A stretch of 49,330 bases of DNA. Origin: Marinobacter xestospongiae. GTDB lineage: Bacteria > Pseudomonadota > Gammaproteobacteria > Pseudomonadales > Oleiphilaceae. A program made the position numbers and the translations under genes. The stretch covers positions 1 to 49,330 of the forward strand of contig NZ_JAKZAK010000034.1 of NCBI RefSeq assembly GCF_023156385.1, written 5' to 3'. Of this stretch, positions 42,640 through 49,330 are shown piece by piece; the stretch's first letter is position 1, and every line of letters begins with the position of its first letter. The notes under the pieces were generated by a model. That model made no database searches and had not been told where the DNA came from. It saw nothing but the letters and a program-made list of their open reading frames with translations.

Positions 42640-43030
42640 TCTGCGTGAAAGGTGGCAACCTCTGGCCGCTCAATTGATGCGCTTTGGCCTGGTTGGGCTG
42701 GCCGCTACGGCGGTGCATCTTGGCATGGCCTGGTTGGCCCTGTGGCAGTGGCCGGACGCCTCCCCCTTTCTGGTCAACCTGGTGGCGTTCCTGGTGGCCT
42801 TCCAGGTGTCGTTCTGGGGGCACTCCCGCTTTACCTTTCGTCAGAGTGGAAGTCCCTGGCGATTCTTTGCGGTCACGTTGGGGGGATTTGGAATCAATAA
42901 CGGATTGCTGTGGGTATTTCTGACCCTGGAGATCACATCCGCGTTTTTGTCGATTTGTCTGTCGGTACTGCTGGTACCGCTGTTTGTGTTTGTGGCTTCG
43001 CGCATGTGGGTATTCTCAGGCGCCCGGTAG
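42626..43030 (+). CDS. gtrA: GtrA-like flippase
   Basis: This 134-residue protein has four transmembrane segments and the family landmarks RFGLVGLAATAVHLGMAW, NLVAFLVAFQVSFWGHSRFTF and a C-terminal RMWVFSG, all typical of GtrA. It is thought to flip undecaprenyl-phosphate-sugar to the periplasm for GtrC. The frame is open further upstream within gtrB; the ATG at 42626 gives a length normal for the family and overlaps gtrB by 14 bp. The stop codon lies within a strong hairpin. Confidence 0.88.
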   Translation: MQLSNLRERWQPLAAQLMRFGLVGLAATAVHLGMAWLALWQWPDASPFLVNLVAFLVAFQVSFWGHSRFTFRQSGSPWRFFAVTLGGFGINNGLLWVFLTLEITSAFLSICLSVLLVPLFVFVASRMWVFSGAR

Positions 43031-43044
43031 AGTCGGGCGCCTGA
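43016..43044. terminator. GC-rich hairpin between convergent genes
   Basis: TCAGGCGCCCG and CGGGCGCCTGA form an 11-bp perfect stem with a 7-base loop that includes the gtrA stop codon. It lies between gtrA (plus) and a SapC gene (minus). No T-run follows on either strand, so termination efficiency is uncertain. Confidence 0.6.
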
Positions 43045-43060
43045 CAAGGCGACGTCCGGA

Positions 43061-43861
43061 TTAGAACGTCAGATCATCATCGTCATCGTCGGCAAACAGG
43101 CTCTCAACATCCACATCGTCAACGGCAGCTTTCCTGCGATTGGCTTCACTACGGAGTTCGTACAACCGAACAAGCCCCTGCAGTCGATGTTCCGACAGCA
43201 GCTGCGAAAACGCGAGTGAAAGCGCCCCACTCTTCAGGAGCTTGGCGGCCGACTCCGGCTCGAGGGCTTTCAGGGCCGCTTCATCAATGTGGTAAATACC
43301 CTGGACGTCAAAACCGGTTTCCCCTTTGGCGTTACGGGCTGAAATCTCCCAGGGCACGATCAGGCCCTGCTCGGCCAGCAGGCTTACGGCGGCGTGAGTC
43401 ACTTCCCGTCCCTGCTCCAGCTGCTCCAGAAAGCTGATCAGATTACGGGTGTGTTCGGTAGGCTCACCGTCGGGACCGAACAAAGAACGGGAATCCGGGC
43501 CAGCTTCCTTCTCAAAGGCCTCAGCCTCTTCATCGACACAGAGCACACGCCGGGAGCCACTTTCGTCCGGAATCAAGCGAAACGGATGAGAACGATACCA
43601 GGCCGGCCGATAACCACCAATCCAACGACCGTCCGTGTGCAGATAGACATTCGTGCCAGGCTGTAGGGCCTGTAGTGCCACCAGCTCAAACCCCTCGCCA
43701 GAAGGCGTTTTCACAAAGGCCAGCGGCATGGTGGGTAACACCCGTGGCACTTCCTCCGCAACAACAGGCACTACAGCCTGCTCCAACGCATGGGCAAGGT
43801 TGGTAGGGCGCACTCCGGCGCTGCGGTGGGCCGATTTGCTCAATGCAACGTAATGGGGCAT
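43061..43861 (-). CDS. SapC family protein (copy 1)
   Basis: This 266-residue soluble protein resembles the SapC family (PF07277): an early ALSKSAHRS, then LPTMPLAFVKTPSGEGFELVAL, GGYRPAWYRSHPFRLIPDE, VCVDE-like acidic segment, and a helical second half. SapC proteins are often encoded next to S-layer or type I-secreted surface proteins, but their function is not known. The C-terminus is a striking acidic tail, VESLFADDDDDDLTF. A second copy lies at 44769-45563. The ATG has GAGG five bases upstream. Confidence 0.8.
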   Translation of the reverse strand: MPHYVALSKSAHRSAGVRPTNLAHALEQAVVPVVAEEVPRVLPTMPLAFVKTPSGEGFELVALQALQPGTNVYLHTDGRWIGGYRPAWYRSHPFRLIPDESGSRRVLCVDEEAEAFEKEAGPDSRSLFGPDGEPTEHTRNLISFLEQLEQGREVTHAAVSLLAEQGLIVPWEISARNAKGETGFDVQGIYHIDEAALKALEPESAAKLLKSGALSLAFSQLLSEHRLQGLVRLYELRSEANRRKAAVDDVDVESLFADDDDDDLTF

Positions 43862-43957
43862 GACTACCTCAATCCTTCAGTAAATAGGCGCCGATCATAG
43901 CATATTCACCCGAGCACCCCCTGACAGCGCAGGTCAATGGTAACCCGGGAAGAAGTC

Positions 43958-44650
43958 TTACGAACCGTTCTGTTTTCTGGGGCGAGAACCGTTTGCGGCA
44001 CGAGGCTCATCGCCATCCGCTGGATCACGAACCACAATCAGACGATACGGAGACGCCTCACTATTGAAATCACTCGCCACACCGCTGACGAAATTCAGGC
44101 CCAGTTTGAGCGTGTCCGAGTTGGGGCTGTCGTCACTGGTCCATACCGTGACCTGGCCGATGTCCGGAAATGCCTGAGGATCGATGGTTGGACTAAGCGT
44201 AGGTGCACCGCAGCCTTCAAAGATATCCAGCTCACCAATCTGATCCGGACCGTTGTGCAGATTGTTGCAATAGACCAGAGACTTCAGTTCGTCCATAGAA
44301 GCCAAGCGAAACCCGTCTTCATCCACCAGCCCGGTTGCAACGTCCCAGGTTACTGTCGTGGCACTGCCCTCACAGCGCCCCAGGTCGGTACTCCAAGTCT
44401 GGCCGTAATGGCAGCGTTTCCACGCCAGGTTGGTTTTGGTATCCAACACAATGGCACCGTCTTCTCCCAAGACCTGGTAGCGCTCACTGACTACCTCTCC
44501 GGTGGCGTCAGGCAGCGGGGGAAACTCCTTGAAATCATTGTCGTCACTGGACGAACTGCCGCCGCCACAGCCAGTCAATAGGAACGAACCAGCTAGTGCA
44601 CCCAGTAACCATGGGCGCCCGGCCAGTGCAATCTCGCGAACATCAAACAT
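43958..44650 (-). CDS. Lipoprotein with DUF1566 (Lcl C-terminal-like) domain
   Basis: This 230-residue protein starts with a lipoprotein signal peptide ending in the lipobox LLTGC (cysteine about residue 28), followed by a Gly/Ser/Asp linker. The mature part has the DUF1566 pattern: LDTKTNLAWKRCHYGQTW, TWDVAT, DGFRLASMDELKSLV, and late VWTSDDSPNS ... GVASDFNSEASPYRLIVVRD. Four cysteines are candidates for two disulfides. The domain is common in surface lipoproteins and adhesin-associated proteins; no catalytic function is known. It lies between the two SapC genes on the same strand. Confidence 0.8.
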   Translation of the reverse strand: MFDVREIALAGRPWLLGALAGSFLLTGCGGGSSSSDDNDFKEFPPLPDATGEVVSERYQVLGEDGAIVLDTKTNLAWKRCHYGQTWSTDLGRCEGSATTVTWDVATGLVDEDGFRLASMDELKSLVYCNNLHNGPDQIGELDIFEGCGAPTLSPTIDPQAFPDIGQVTVWTSDDSPNSDTLKLGLNFVSGVASDFNSEASPYRLIVVRDPADGDEPRAANGSRPRKQNGS

Positions 44651-44768
44651 CGAACCGTTTCCTTTTTCACTATGATTTTGAGAGCCTGACAGGTCGCTGC
44701 CGACGGTGGCTGGGACGGCCTCTGACAGGCCAACCTAGAAGGATACCGGCGGATAGAATGGGCGTCTC

Positions 44769-45563
44769 TTACAGCTTGTCCATCGTCGATGATCCGAACG
44801 ACAGGACGTCATCCTCGCCATCACTGAACAACTGATCCAGATCGGGCTCTGAAGAAGCTGCACACAACATGTCGGAGCGGCATTGGAGCCGCCGATTCAG
44901 CGCCGGCAACGCAGCCATCGACAGCCGCTGAGCCACAGCCAGAGTCATTGGAGCGCCTCGCAAGGCACTGTAGGCAGATTCGTCCAACGCACTTAACTTG
45001 CGTTCATTGACCTGAAACAAGCCGTTGAGGCGGACGGTTTCGTCGTTTATTGTAATTTCTGGAGCCCAGGGACTGATAACGCCAGCCGCCTGCAGGCAGG
45101 CTGAGGCCGATACGGCAATCCCCTTCTGGCGGTCACATTCCCGCAGCAAATCCAGCGTTCGGCGAACGACCTCCGTCATCGTGCCATCAGATTCGAACAA
45201 CGGCTCCCCCTCTGGCGCCAGGCAAAGCTGATCCCGCAGGATACCAAGCACGGGCTCGGCGCCCTCGCCCCGAAAACCAAGCCCGAACGGGAACCCTCTC
45301 AACAACGCTGGCGTGTAAGGGGCCTGCCATTGATCGTAGCGGTCAAGGTAGGCATTGCCCACCGGTCCACCGCCCAGCAGCGCAACGGGAAGAAAAGAAT
45401 CACCTTCCTCAATAAACGCCATCACATAATGCCCGACCAGAAACTCCAGCTCAGACATCACCACACCAGAAACCGCCATGGACCGGCTGAAGCCGTAGTG
45501 TTGCCGGCGCCGGAAATGCGTTGTTACGTGGGTATCTCTGGAAACCACAACCCAATCCGTCAT
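44769..45563 (-). CDS. SapC family protein (copy 2)
   Basis: This 264-residue protein shares its layout with the protein at 43061-43861: GHYVMAFIEEGDSFLPVALLGG, PYTPALLRGFPFGL, LCLAPEGEPLFESDGTMTEVVRRTLDLL, and a C-terminal acidic motif LDQLFSDGEDDVLSF. Overall similarity to copy 1 is low, so the duplication is old or the two were acquired separately. The ATG at 45563 has a weak ribosome binding site; a later ATG near codon 36 is possible. It lies directly downstream of the DUF4214 surface-protein gene, separated by a terminator. Confidence 0.78.
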   Translation of the reverse strand: MTDWVVVSRDTHVTTHFRRRQHYGFSRSMAVSGVVMSELEFLVGHYVMAFIEEGDSFLPVALLGGGPVGNAYLDRYDQWQAPYTPALLRGFPFGLGFRGEGAEPVLGILRDQLCLAPEGEPLFESDGTMTEVVRRTLDLLRECDRQKGIAVSASACLQAAGVISPWAPEITINDETVRLNGLFQVNERKLSALDESAYSALRGAPMTLAVAQRLSMAALPALNRRLQCRSDMLCAASSEPDLDQLFSDGEDDVLSFGSSTMDKL

Positions 45564-45615
45564 TGGTTTTCAGCTCTCATTCAACACTAAATAGAGTCCA
45601 ATATCTTAGATAAAG

Positions 45616-45639
45616 AAAACCCCCGCAGAGCGGGGGTTC
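45616..45639 (-). terminator. Intrinsic terminator of the DUF4214/Ig-like gene
   Basis: On the minus strand GAACCCCCGC TCTG CGGGGGTTTTC forms a 9-bp stem followed by T-rich sequence, 67 bp after the stop of the surface-protein gene. It also has an A-rich left and T-rich right side on the plus strand, so it can act both ways. Confidence 0.85.
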
Positions 45640-45705
45640 TTTTGTTCTAGCTGGATAGACGGCAAACACCTGTCGCTGGTGGACCGTCAGGGCCTACAAA
45701 AGATC

Positions 45706-47085
45706 TCAAGCCAGGGTGTAGCTGAAATCCTCAGTATTACCAGCCACATCAGGCACACCAGTCAACGTAATGTCCTGCCCTGCTGCTGCAGCACCATCCA
45801 GAACAAAGGTGACACTCAGGCCGTCACCAGCAAGTGTACCGCCATCGTGTGTGGCTGAACCGCCGACCGCACCGAAGCTCGTGACCTCTTCATCAAATGT
45901 GAAGACAACGGTATCCCCAACAGATACATCAGTGGAGCCGTCAACGTCATTCTGAGCGACAGCACCATTAAGCGCAGGAGCGGTTGCGTCATAGGTGATT
46001 GCACCGCCACTCTGCCCTACAGTCGAAAGGTTTCCAGCTTCGTCAGTCTGGCGAACCTGGATGTCACCGGCATTGTAGGTGGTTTCAGTGGCCAGGTTGA
46101 ACGACGAACCGGCGCCCGCCGTCCAGTTGTTGCCGCCGTCCACGCTGTATTCCCAAGTTGCACCTGCTTCGAGGTTAGTGACGTCCATCTGAGGGTTGCT
46201 GGTGACACCATCCGCTGCGGCGGTATCGGTGTTCAATGCAACCGCCGGGGCCGCAGGATCGGTCAGATCGATGGTGATGGTGGTGCTTTCAGTTCCGATC
46301 TCGTTGCCGGAAGCGTCTTTTTGCAGCAGCTCAAAGGGGATATCCACACCTTCATCAGCGTTGGTAATAAAGCCGGGGGCAATCGCTGTGGTCCAGTTGC
46401 CATTCTCATCAACGGTCACCACACCAAACGGCTGACCGTTTTTGGTGATCTCGATCGTTGCACCAGGCTCACCCGTGCCGGACACGGCAAAGCCAGCGGT
46501 AGCTTCATCTTCATTAATGAAATCGTCACCGGTGACGGCTTGCACGGTCGGTGCAGCAGGTTCCGCTGGATCCGGCTGCCCCGCATCCGGGTTGTACAGA
46601 TCTGAAGGCTCTTCGGCGGAATCCGCTACGGAACCACGAGTAATAGCGCTAACGGCGGCAGCGGCGGCAGACGGACTGTAGCTGTCGTCACCGTCCAGGC
46701 CATCCAGATACTGGGTAGCAGCCAGGAGACGGCCATTGATCACCAGAGCATCATTGGAGTTGCCGGTTTCAGCACGGGCACCGGCCAGCAGGCTCGGGAT
46801 AAGGTTGCCCAGGTCAACACGACCGGCGTTCATTTCATTCAGCCAGTAGTTCAGGCCGGTGTTGTCCGGCAGGCGACCAAACAGGTTCTGGTAGGCATTG
46901 ACCAGAATCGCAGTATTGTTCACGTCAGCGATGCGACCAACACCACCGAGCTCGTACATAATCTCTTCAGCGATAGTGGGCAGCTCGGTGCCGCCCTCAA
47001 GGTCTGCCAGCCAGTTTGTCAGCTCTTCCGGGGACGGGGCCCGGCCAAGGGTTGCGGCTACCAGTTCAATCAGCTGCGCTCTCAT
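45706..47085 (-). CDS. Surface protein with DUF4214-like N-terminus and Ig-like domains
   Basis: This 459-residue, very acidic protein has no signal peptide. Residues 1-125 hold a DUF4214-type unit (AYQNLFGRLPDNTGLNYWLNEM). After an Ala/Pro-rich linker follows a bacterial Ig-like module (about 185-275, GEPGATIEITKNGQPFGVVTVDENGNWT), a second beta-rich module (275-365), and a third, SwmB-like one (about 365-459) ending with a hydrophobic DFSYTLA. No cysteines are evident. The composition and end fit type I secretion, though no transporter is in the window. AGGAGA precedes the ATG. It probably serves as an S-layer-like or adhesive surface protein. Confidence 0.8.
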   Translation of the reverse strand: MRAQLIELVAATLGRAPSPEELTNWLADLEGGTELPTIAEEIMYELGGVGRIADVNNTAILVNAYQNLFGRLPDNTGLNYWLNEMNAGRVDLGNLIPSLLAGARAETGNSNDALVINGRLLAATQYLDGLDGDDSYSPSAAAAAVSAITRGSVADSAEEPSDLYNPDAGQPDPAEPAAPTVQAVTGDDFINEDEATAGFAVSGTGEPGATIEITKNGQPFGVVTVDENGNWTTAIAPGFITNADEGVDIPFELLQKDASGNEIGTESTTITIDLTDPAAPAVALNTDTAAADGVTSNPQMDVTNLEAGATWEYSVDGGNNWTAGAGSSFNLATETTYNAGDIQVRQTDEAGNLSTVGQSGGAITYDATAPALNGAVAQNDVDGSTDVSVGDTVVFTFDEEVTSFGAVGGSATHDGGTLAGDGLSVTFVLDGAAAAGQDITLTGVPDVAGNTEDFSYTLA

Positions 47086-47162
47086 AATCTCTCCTAGACA
47101 TTCAATAAACCGGGACTAAGCCACCCCCGGCGAACAGGTTGGTGATGACACCAAAATTAATC

Positions 47163-47191
47163 AATGTACGGTCTCAATACAACCGGGACAA
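47163..47191 (-). promoter_or_regulatory. Possible promoter of the DUF4214/Ig-like gene
   Basis: On the minus strand TTGTCC and TACATT are spaced by 17 bp (each 4 of 6 to consensus), 78 bp before the ATG. The whole 311-bp stretch 47086-47396 contains no gene and nothing else I recognise. Confidence 0.3.
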
Positions 47192-47396
47192 CAGCGATAA
47201 TTGTGATATCTCTGTAAACATTCATGGTTTTGGCGTTCAATGACCCTGGTACACAGGCGACAGGAGCTTGTGTCACCAATTCAGGGCCTTATCGGCAACA
47301 TTGTACACACTACAGGAAAATGTGTCCCCAAGTTACGACTCAGGTCATCCCAAAGCCTAAGCGGAAGATTGGGAGTTGTCGAACGACCATCTGCGG

Positions 47397-48929
47397 TTAC
47401 CCTAGCCCGGCACTGGCTTCCGCTAACCATTCCGTTGAGCCGACCAACGAGGCCTCCATATCCAGTTCGTTGGTTGACAACGAGGTGCCCAAATCCAGGG
47501 CACCAACCAGCCGGGCACCGGCGTCGAATGCTCCAGCCTCACTGTCGTCCACACGGGTCGATGTCACGTGGAAGATCTTGTACGCGCCAGCGTTGTCACC
47601 GTCCTCAACCATGAAAATATGGCTGTTGATGTTGCCTTCTATGCCACCGAGATTATCATCCATCGCAACCTTGCCGTTGGCCGCATCGTAGTCACCAAAC
47701 GCTGAGGTATTGGCGTCATCTCCGTACGCCTCAGTACCGTTCAGCAGTGCAATCAGGTCCTCTGCCACGAGGTTTTCCCAGGATTGGTCGGGACGCTCGC
47801 CTGATCCCTGAAAGGTGATGATCGACACGGTGTTGCCGTTCAACCCCGAACCCGAATCCTCAAACTCAATGGGGGCACGACGAATCGGGCGACAGACGGT
47901 GTCAAATTCCACCTCCGTCTGAAGAAAATCGTTGAAGTCCAGAGCATCAACACCAGCGATAAGGTTCCCTGCCTCACCGTCCTGGTCCTGCGTGAAGTTA
48001 CGAACGCTCACCGGATCGCCACTGTAGCCGTCAAACACCAAGGCGCTGGTCTCTCCTGTACCGACGTCAAGTGTCAGCTCTTCACCAACGTGGTCACTCA
48101 TCAGGTAGACATAATCTACCTCCCACAAGGGGTCCGGTCTTTCGATCCCATTGCAGGAATGGAACCTCTCTCCGGTCGGTGTAAGGCCACCTGAACCATC
48201 GACCAGCCCCGCCTCACTGTCGGCATTCAACCATGCAACGTACTGGAAATCGGCAGCCAACAGGCCTCGGCTGACAGGGTTTAGCGCTCCACCCTCTAAC
48301 AGAGATGTCCAGTATGCCAACCCCTCAGAATCCGGCTCACGACTCAGAAGGTTCTGATAAAGCATGGTTACAAACTCGGAGTTGCTGAGCTCTGAGTGTT
48401 CCGCAGCCAGATCTTTGCACAAATCATCAAAGTTGCTGTAACCCTCGAACACCGCTTCCAGCTCAGCCTGACTGGGAGGCTCTCCTGTGAGTGCAACATA
48501 GGCCTGAATCACCTGCCTTTCATCACCACTGAAGACGTCATCGCCATAGTCAGGCACGGAGGTGCTGAACTGACCATTCACTGGAGTCAACGCCAGCGAG
48601 TCATCCAGCAGACCACCCGTCCCGCTGGCGTCGACCGCAGCCGAGTTCTGGAACTCGACGGCCAGGCGCGCCTTACCAATACCATCACCACTCAGCAGGC
48701 CGACCCAGTACCCCAACTCCTCCGCGCCAGGAGTCCGATTCAGCAGGTGCTCATACAAACTGGTAACGAATGCGGCGTCGCCCTGGGCTGGCCTGGCACT
48801 CGCCAGCTCCGTGGTCAACGCCTGCAGACTGGTAAAGTCGAAAGCAGCCTCAAGCTGTTCCTGGGTAGGTGGTTCGCCGGTAACTGCAATGTAAGTACGG
48901 ATGACTCCGCGCTCATCGGGGTTAAACAT
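47397..48929 (-). CDS. Surface protein with two DUF4214 units and bluetail-like C-terminal domain
   Basis: This 510-residue acidic protein has two DUF4214-type units at about 1-100 and 115-235; each has the VTGEPP(T/S)Q start and an LYEHLLNRTPGAEELGYW or LYQNLLSREPDSEGLAYW core. A beta-rich middle part follows, then a C-terminal domain (about 370-500) with IITFQGSGERPDQSW, GGIEGNINSHIFMVEDGDNAGAYKIFHVTST, resembling the 'bluetail' domain of putative surface proteins. No signal peptide is present, consistent with type I secretion. The ATG at 48929 follows AGGAGGGA. Its C-terminus is duplicated in the fragment at 49058-49254. Confidence 0.8.
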   Translation of the reverse strand: MFNPDERGVIRTYIAVTGEPPTQEQLEAAFDFTSLQALTTELASARPAQGDAAFVTSLYEHLLNRTPGAEELGYWVGLLSGDGIGKARLAVEFQNSAAVDASGTGGLLDDSLALTPVNGQFSTSVPDYGDDVFSGDERQVIQAYVALTGEPPSQAELEAVFEGYSNFDDLCKDLAAEHSELSNSEFVTMLYQNLLSREPDSEGLAYWTSLLEGGALNPVSRGLLAADFQYVAWLNADSEAGLVDGSGGLTPTGERFHSCNGIERPDPLWEVDYVYLMSDHVGEELTLDVGTGETSALVFDGYSGDPVSVRNFTQDQDGEAGNLIAGVDALDFNDFLQTEVEFDTVCRPIRRAPIEFEDSGSGLNGNTVSIITFQGSGERPDQSWENLVAEDLIALLNGTEAYGDDANTSAFGDYDAANGKVAMDDNLGGIEGNINSHIFMVEDGDNAGAYKIFHVTSTRVDDSEAGAFDAGARLVGALDLGTSLSTNELDMEASLVGSTEWLAEASAGLG

Positions 48930-49057
48930 GAGAGGTTCCCTCCTGCTGGCTGATTTAACCAGCCTCAATCAATCCATGGGTTCGGTCCGGAACTCGGCCA
49001 TCGGTCTGTCTGCAACTGGCCGTTGCAGACAGAGTTGCTCGCATCAATAACGAAGCA

Positions 49058-49254
49058 TCAGGTTTGAGTGTCTGCCCCCACCAATGAATTCTCCATATCA
49101 AACTCGTTTGTTGATAACGATGCACCGAGATCCAGAACTCCAATAAGCTTGGCGCCGGCGTCGAAGTTTCCGGCTTCGCTGTCATCTACCCGGGTCGACG
49201 TCACGTGGAAAATCTTGTACTCGCCGGCATTGGCATCGTTTTCAACCATGAATG
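49058..49254 (-). pseudogene. 3' fragment of a second bluetail-like surface protein gene
   Basis: The last about 62 codons are closely similar to the end of the 47397-48929 gene: FMVENDANAGEYKIFHVTSTRV against FMVEDGDNAGAYKIFHVTSTRV is an example, split here as FMVENDANAGEYK and IFHVTSTRV. Similarity stops at about 49254, where the terminal repeat begins. The frame continues open through the repeat to the window edge, but the residues there do not resemble the family, so the gene is probably interrupted. It lies upstream of its paralogue on the same strand, indicating a tandem array. Confidence 0.65.
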
Positions 49255-49328
49255 CTGAAGTCAAACAATAAGTGCAGCACCACTCGTTGGTAGTGCCCCG
49301 GAATATTCTCCCCAGAACACCTCCGCCG
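49255..49328 (-). repeat. Right copy of the 74-bp terminal inverted repeat
   Basis: The reverse complement of bases 1-74. It joins the truncated surface-protein gene exactly where homology to its paralogue ends, which favours an inserted repeated element over a chance similarity. Confidence 0.9.
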
Positions 49329-49330
49329 GT

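Noticed and set aside
1..49330. CRISPR arrays, tRNA or rRNA genes, prophage or transposase genes
   Set aside because: No regularly spaced repeats, no tRNA-like cloverleaf signals and no structural phage or transposase frames were found; only the terminal repeat hints at a mobile element.

Overview
The window looks like a chromosomal surface-polysaccharide region of a marine gammaproteobacterium, most probably Marinobacter or a close relative. This is inferred from a MvaT-type xenogeneic silencer, an exonuclease I gene, a complete pseudaminic acid (Pse) pathway, WbpM/WbpL-type lipopolysaccharide genes and moderately high G+C content. No rRNA, tRNA, CRISPR array or transposase gene was seen. 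Both ends of the window carry the same 74-bp sequence in inverted orientation, so the boundaries probably lie inside copies of one repeated element.

Region 1 (90-17305, all minus strand) reads as one long, tightly coupled operon, with pseB as its first gene. It contains the whole Pse pathway (pseB, pseC, pseF, pseG, pseI, pseH). Interleaved with these are a formyltransferase and a PIG-L deacetylase, which could change the N-acyl groups of the sugar. Next comes an acyl-activation and reduction module: acyl carrier protein, SDR reductase, AMP-dependent ligase, LuxE-like acyl-protein synthetase and LuxC-like acyl-CoA reductase. The distal, more AT-rich cassette holds a GT2 glycosyltransferase, three DegT-type aminotransferase genes (one degenerate), a WbqC-family protein and a methyltransferase. 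The likely product is an elaborately acylated nonulosonic acid or amino-sugar glycan for flagellin or a surface polysaccharide. No flagellin gene is present.

Region 2 (17534-25944) is a more ordinary stretch: a TPR/methyltransferase-like protein, exonuclease I, an exported protein, a REC-CheC fusion with a PAS protein, a COG0523 GTPase with a possible Zur-like site, and mvaT. A 547-bp intergenic stretch (22030-22576) is rich in hairpins.

Region 3 (26235-43030) is an O-antigen-type locus. A minus-strand operon (wbpM, GT2, epimerase, wbpL, then a nucleotide-sugar dehydrogenase) starts from an extended -10 promoter, and its leader contains a candidate ops (RfaH recruitment) element. Divergently on the plus strand lie a 1192-residue methyltransferase/coiled-coil/double GT4 fusion, the Wzm/Wzt ABC exporter, an Rmd-like reductase, and a GtrC-GtrB-GtrA glycan-modification set. 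The set suggests an ABC-exported, chain-end-modified polymer decorated in the periplasm.

Region 4 (43061-49254, minus strand) encodes two SapC-family proteins flanking a DUF1566 lipoprotein, then two and a fragment of a third acidic surface-protein gene (DUF4214 repeats, Ig-like modules, a shared C-terminal 'bluetail-like' domain). This looks like a type I-secreted or S-layer-like surface protein locus. The third gene is cut off by the right-end repeat.
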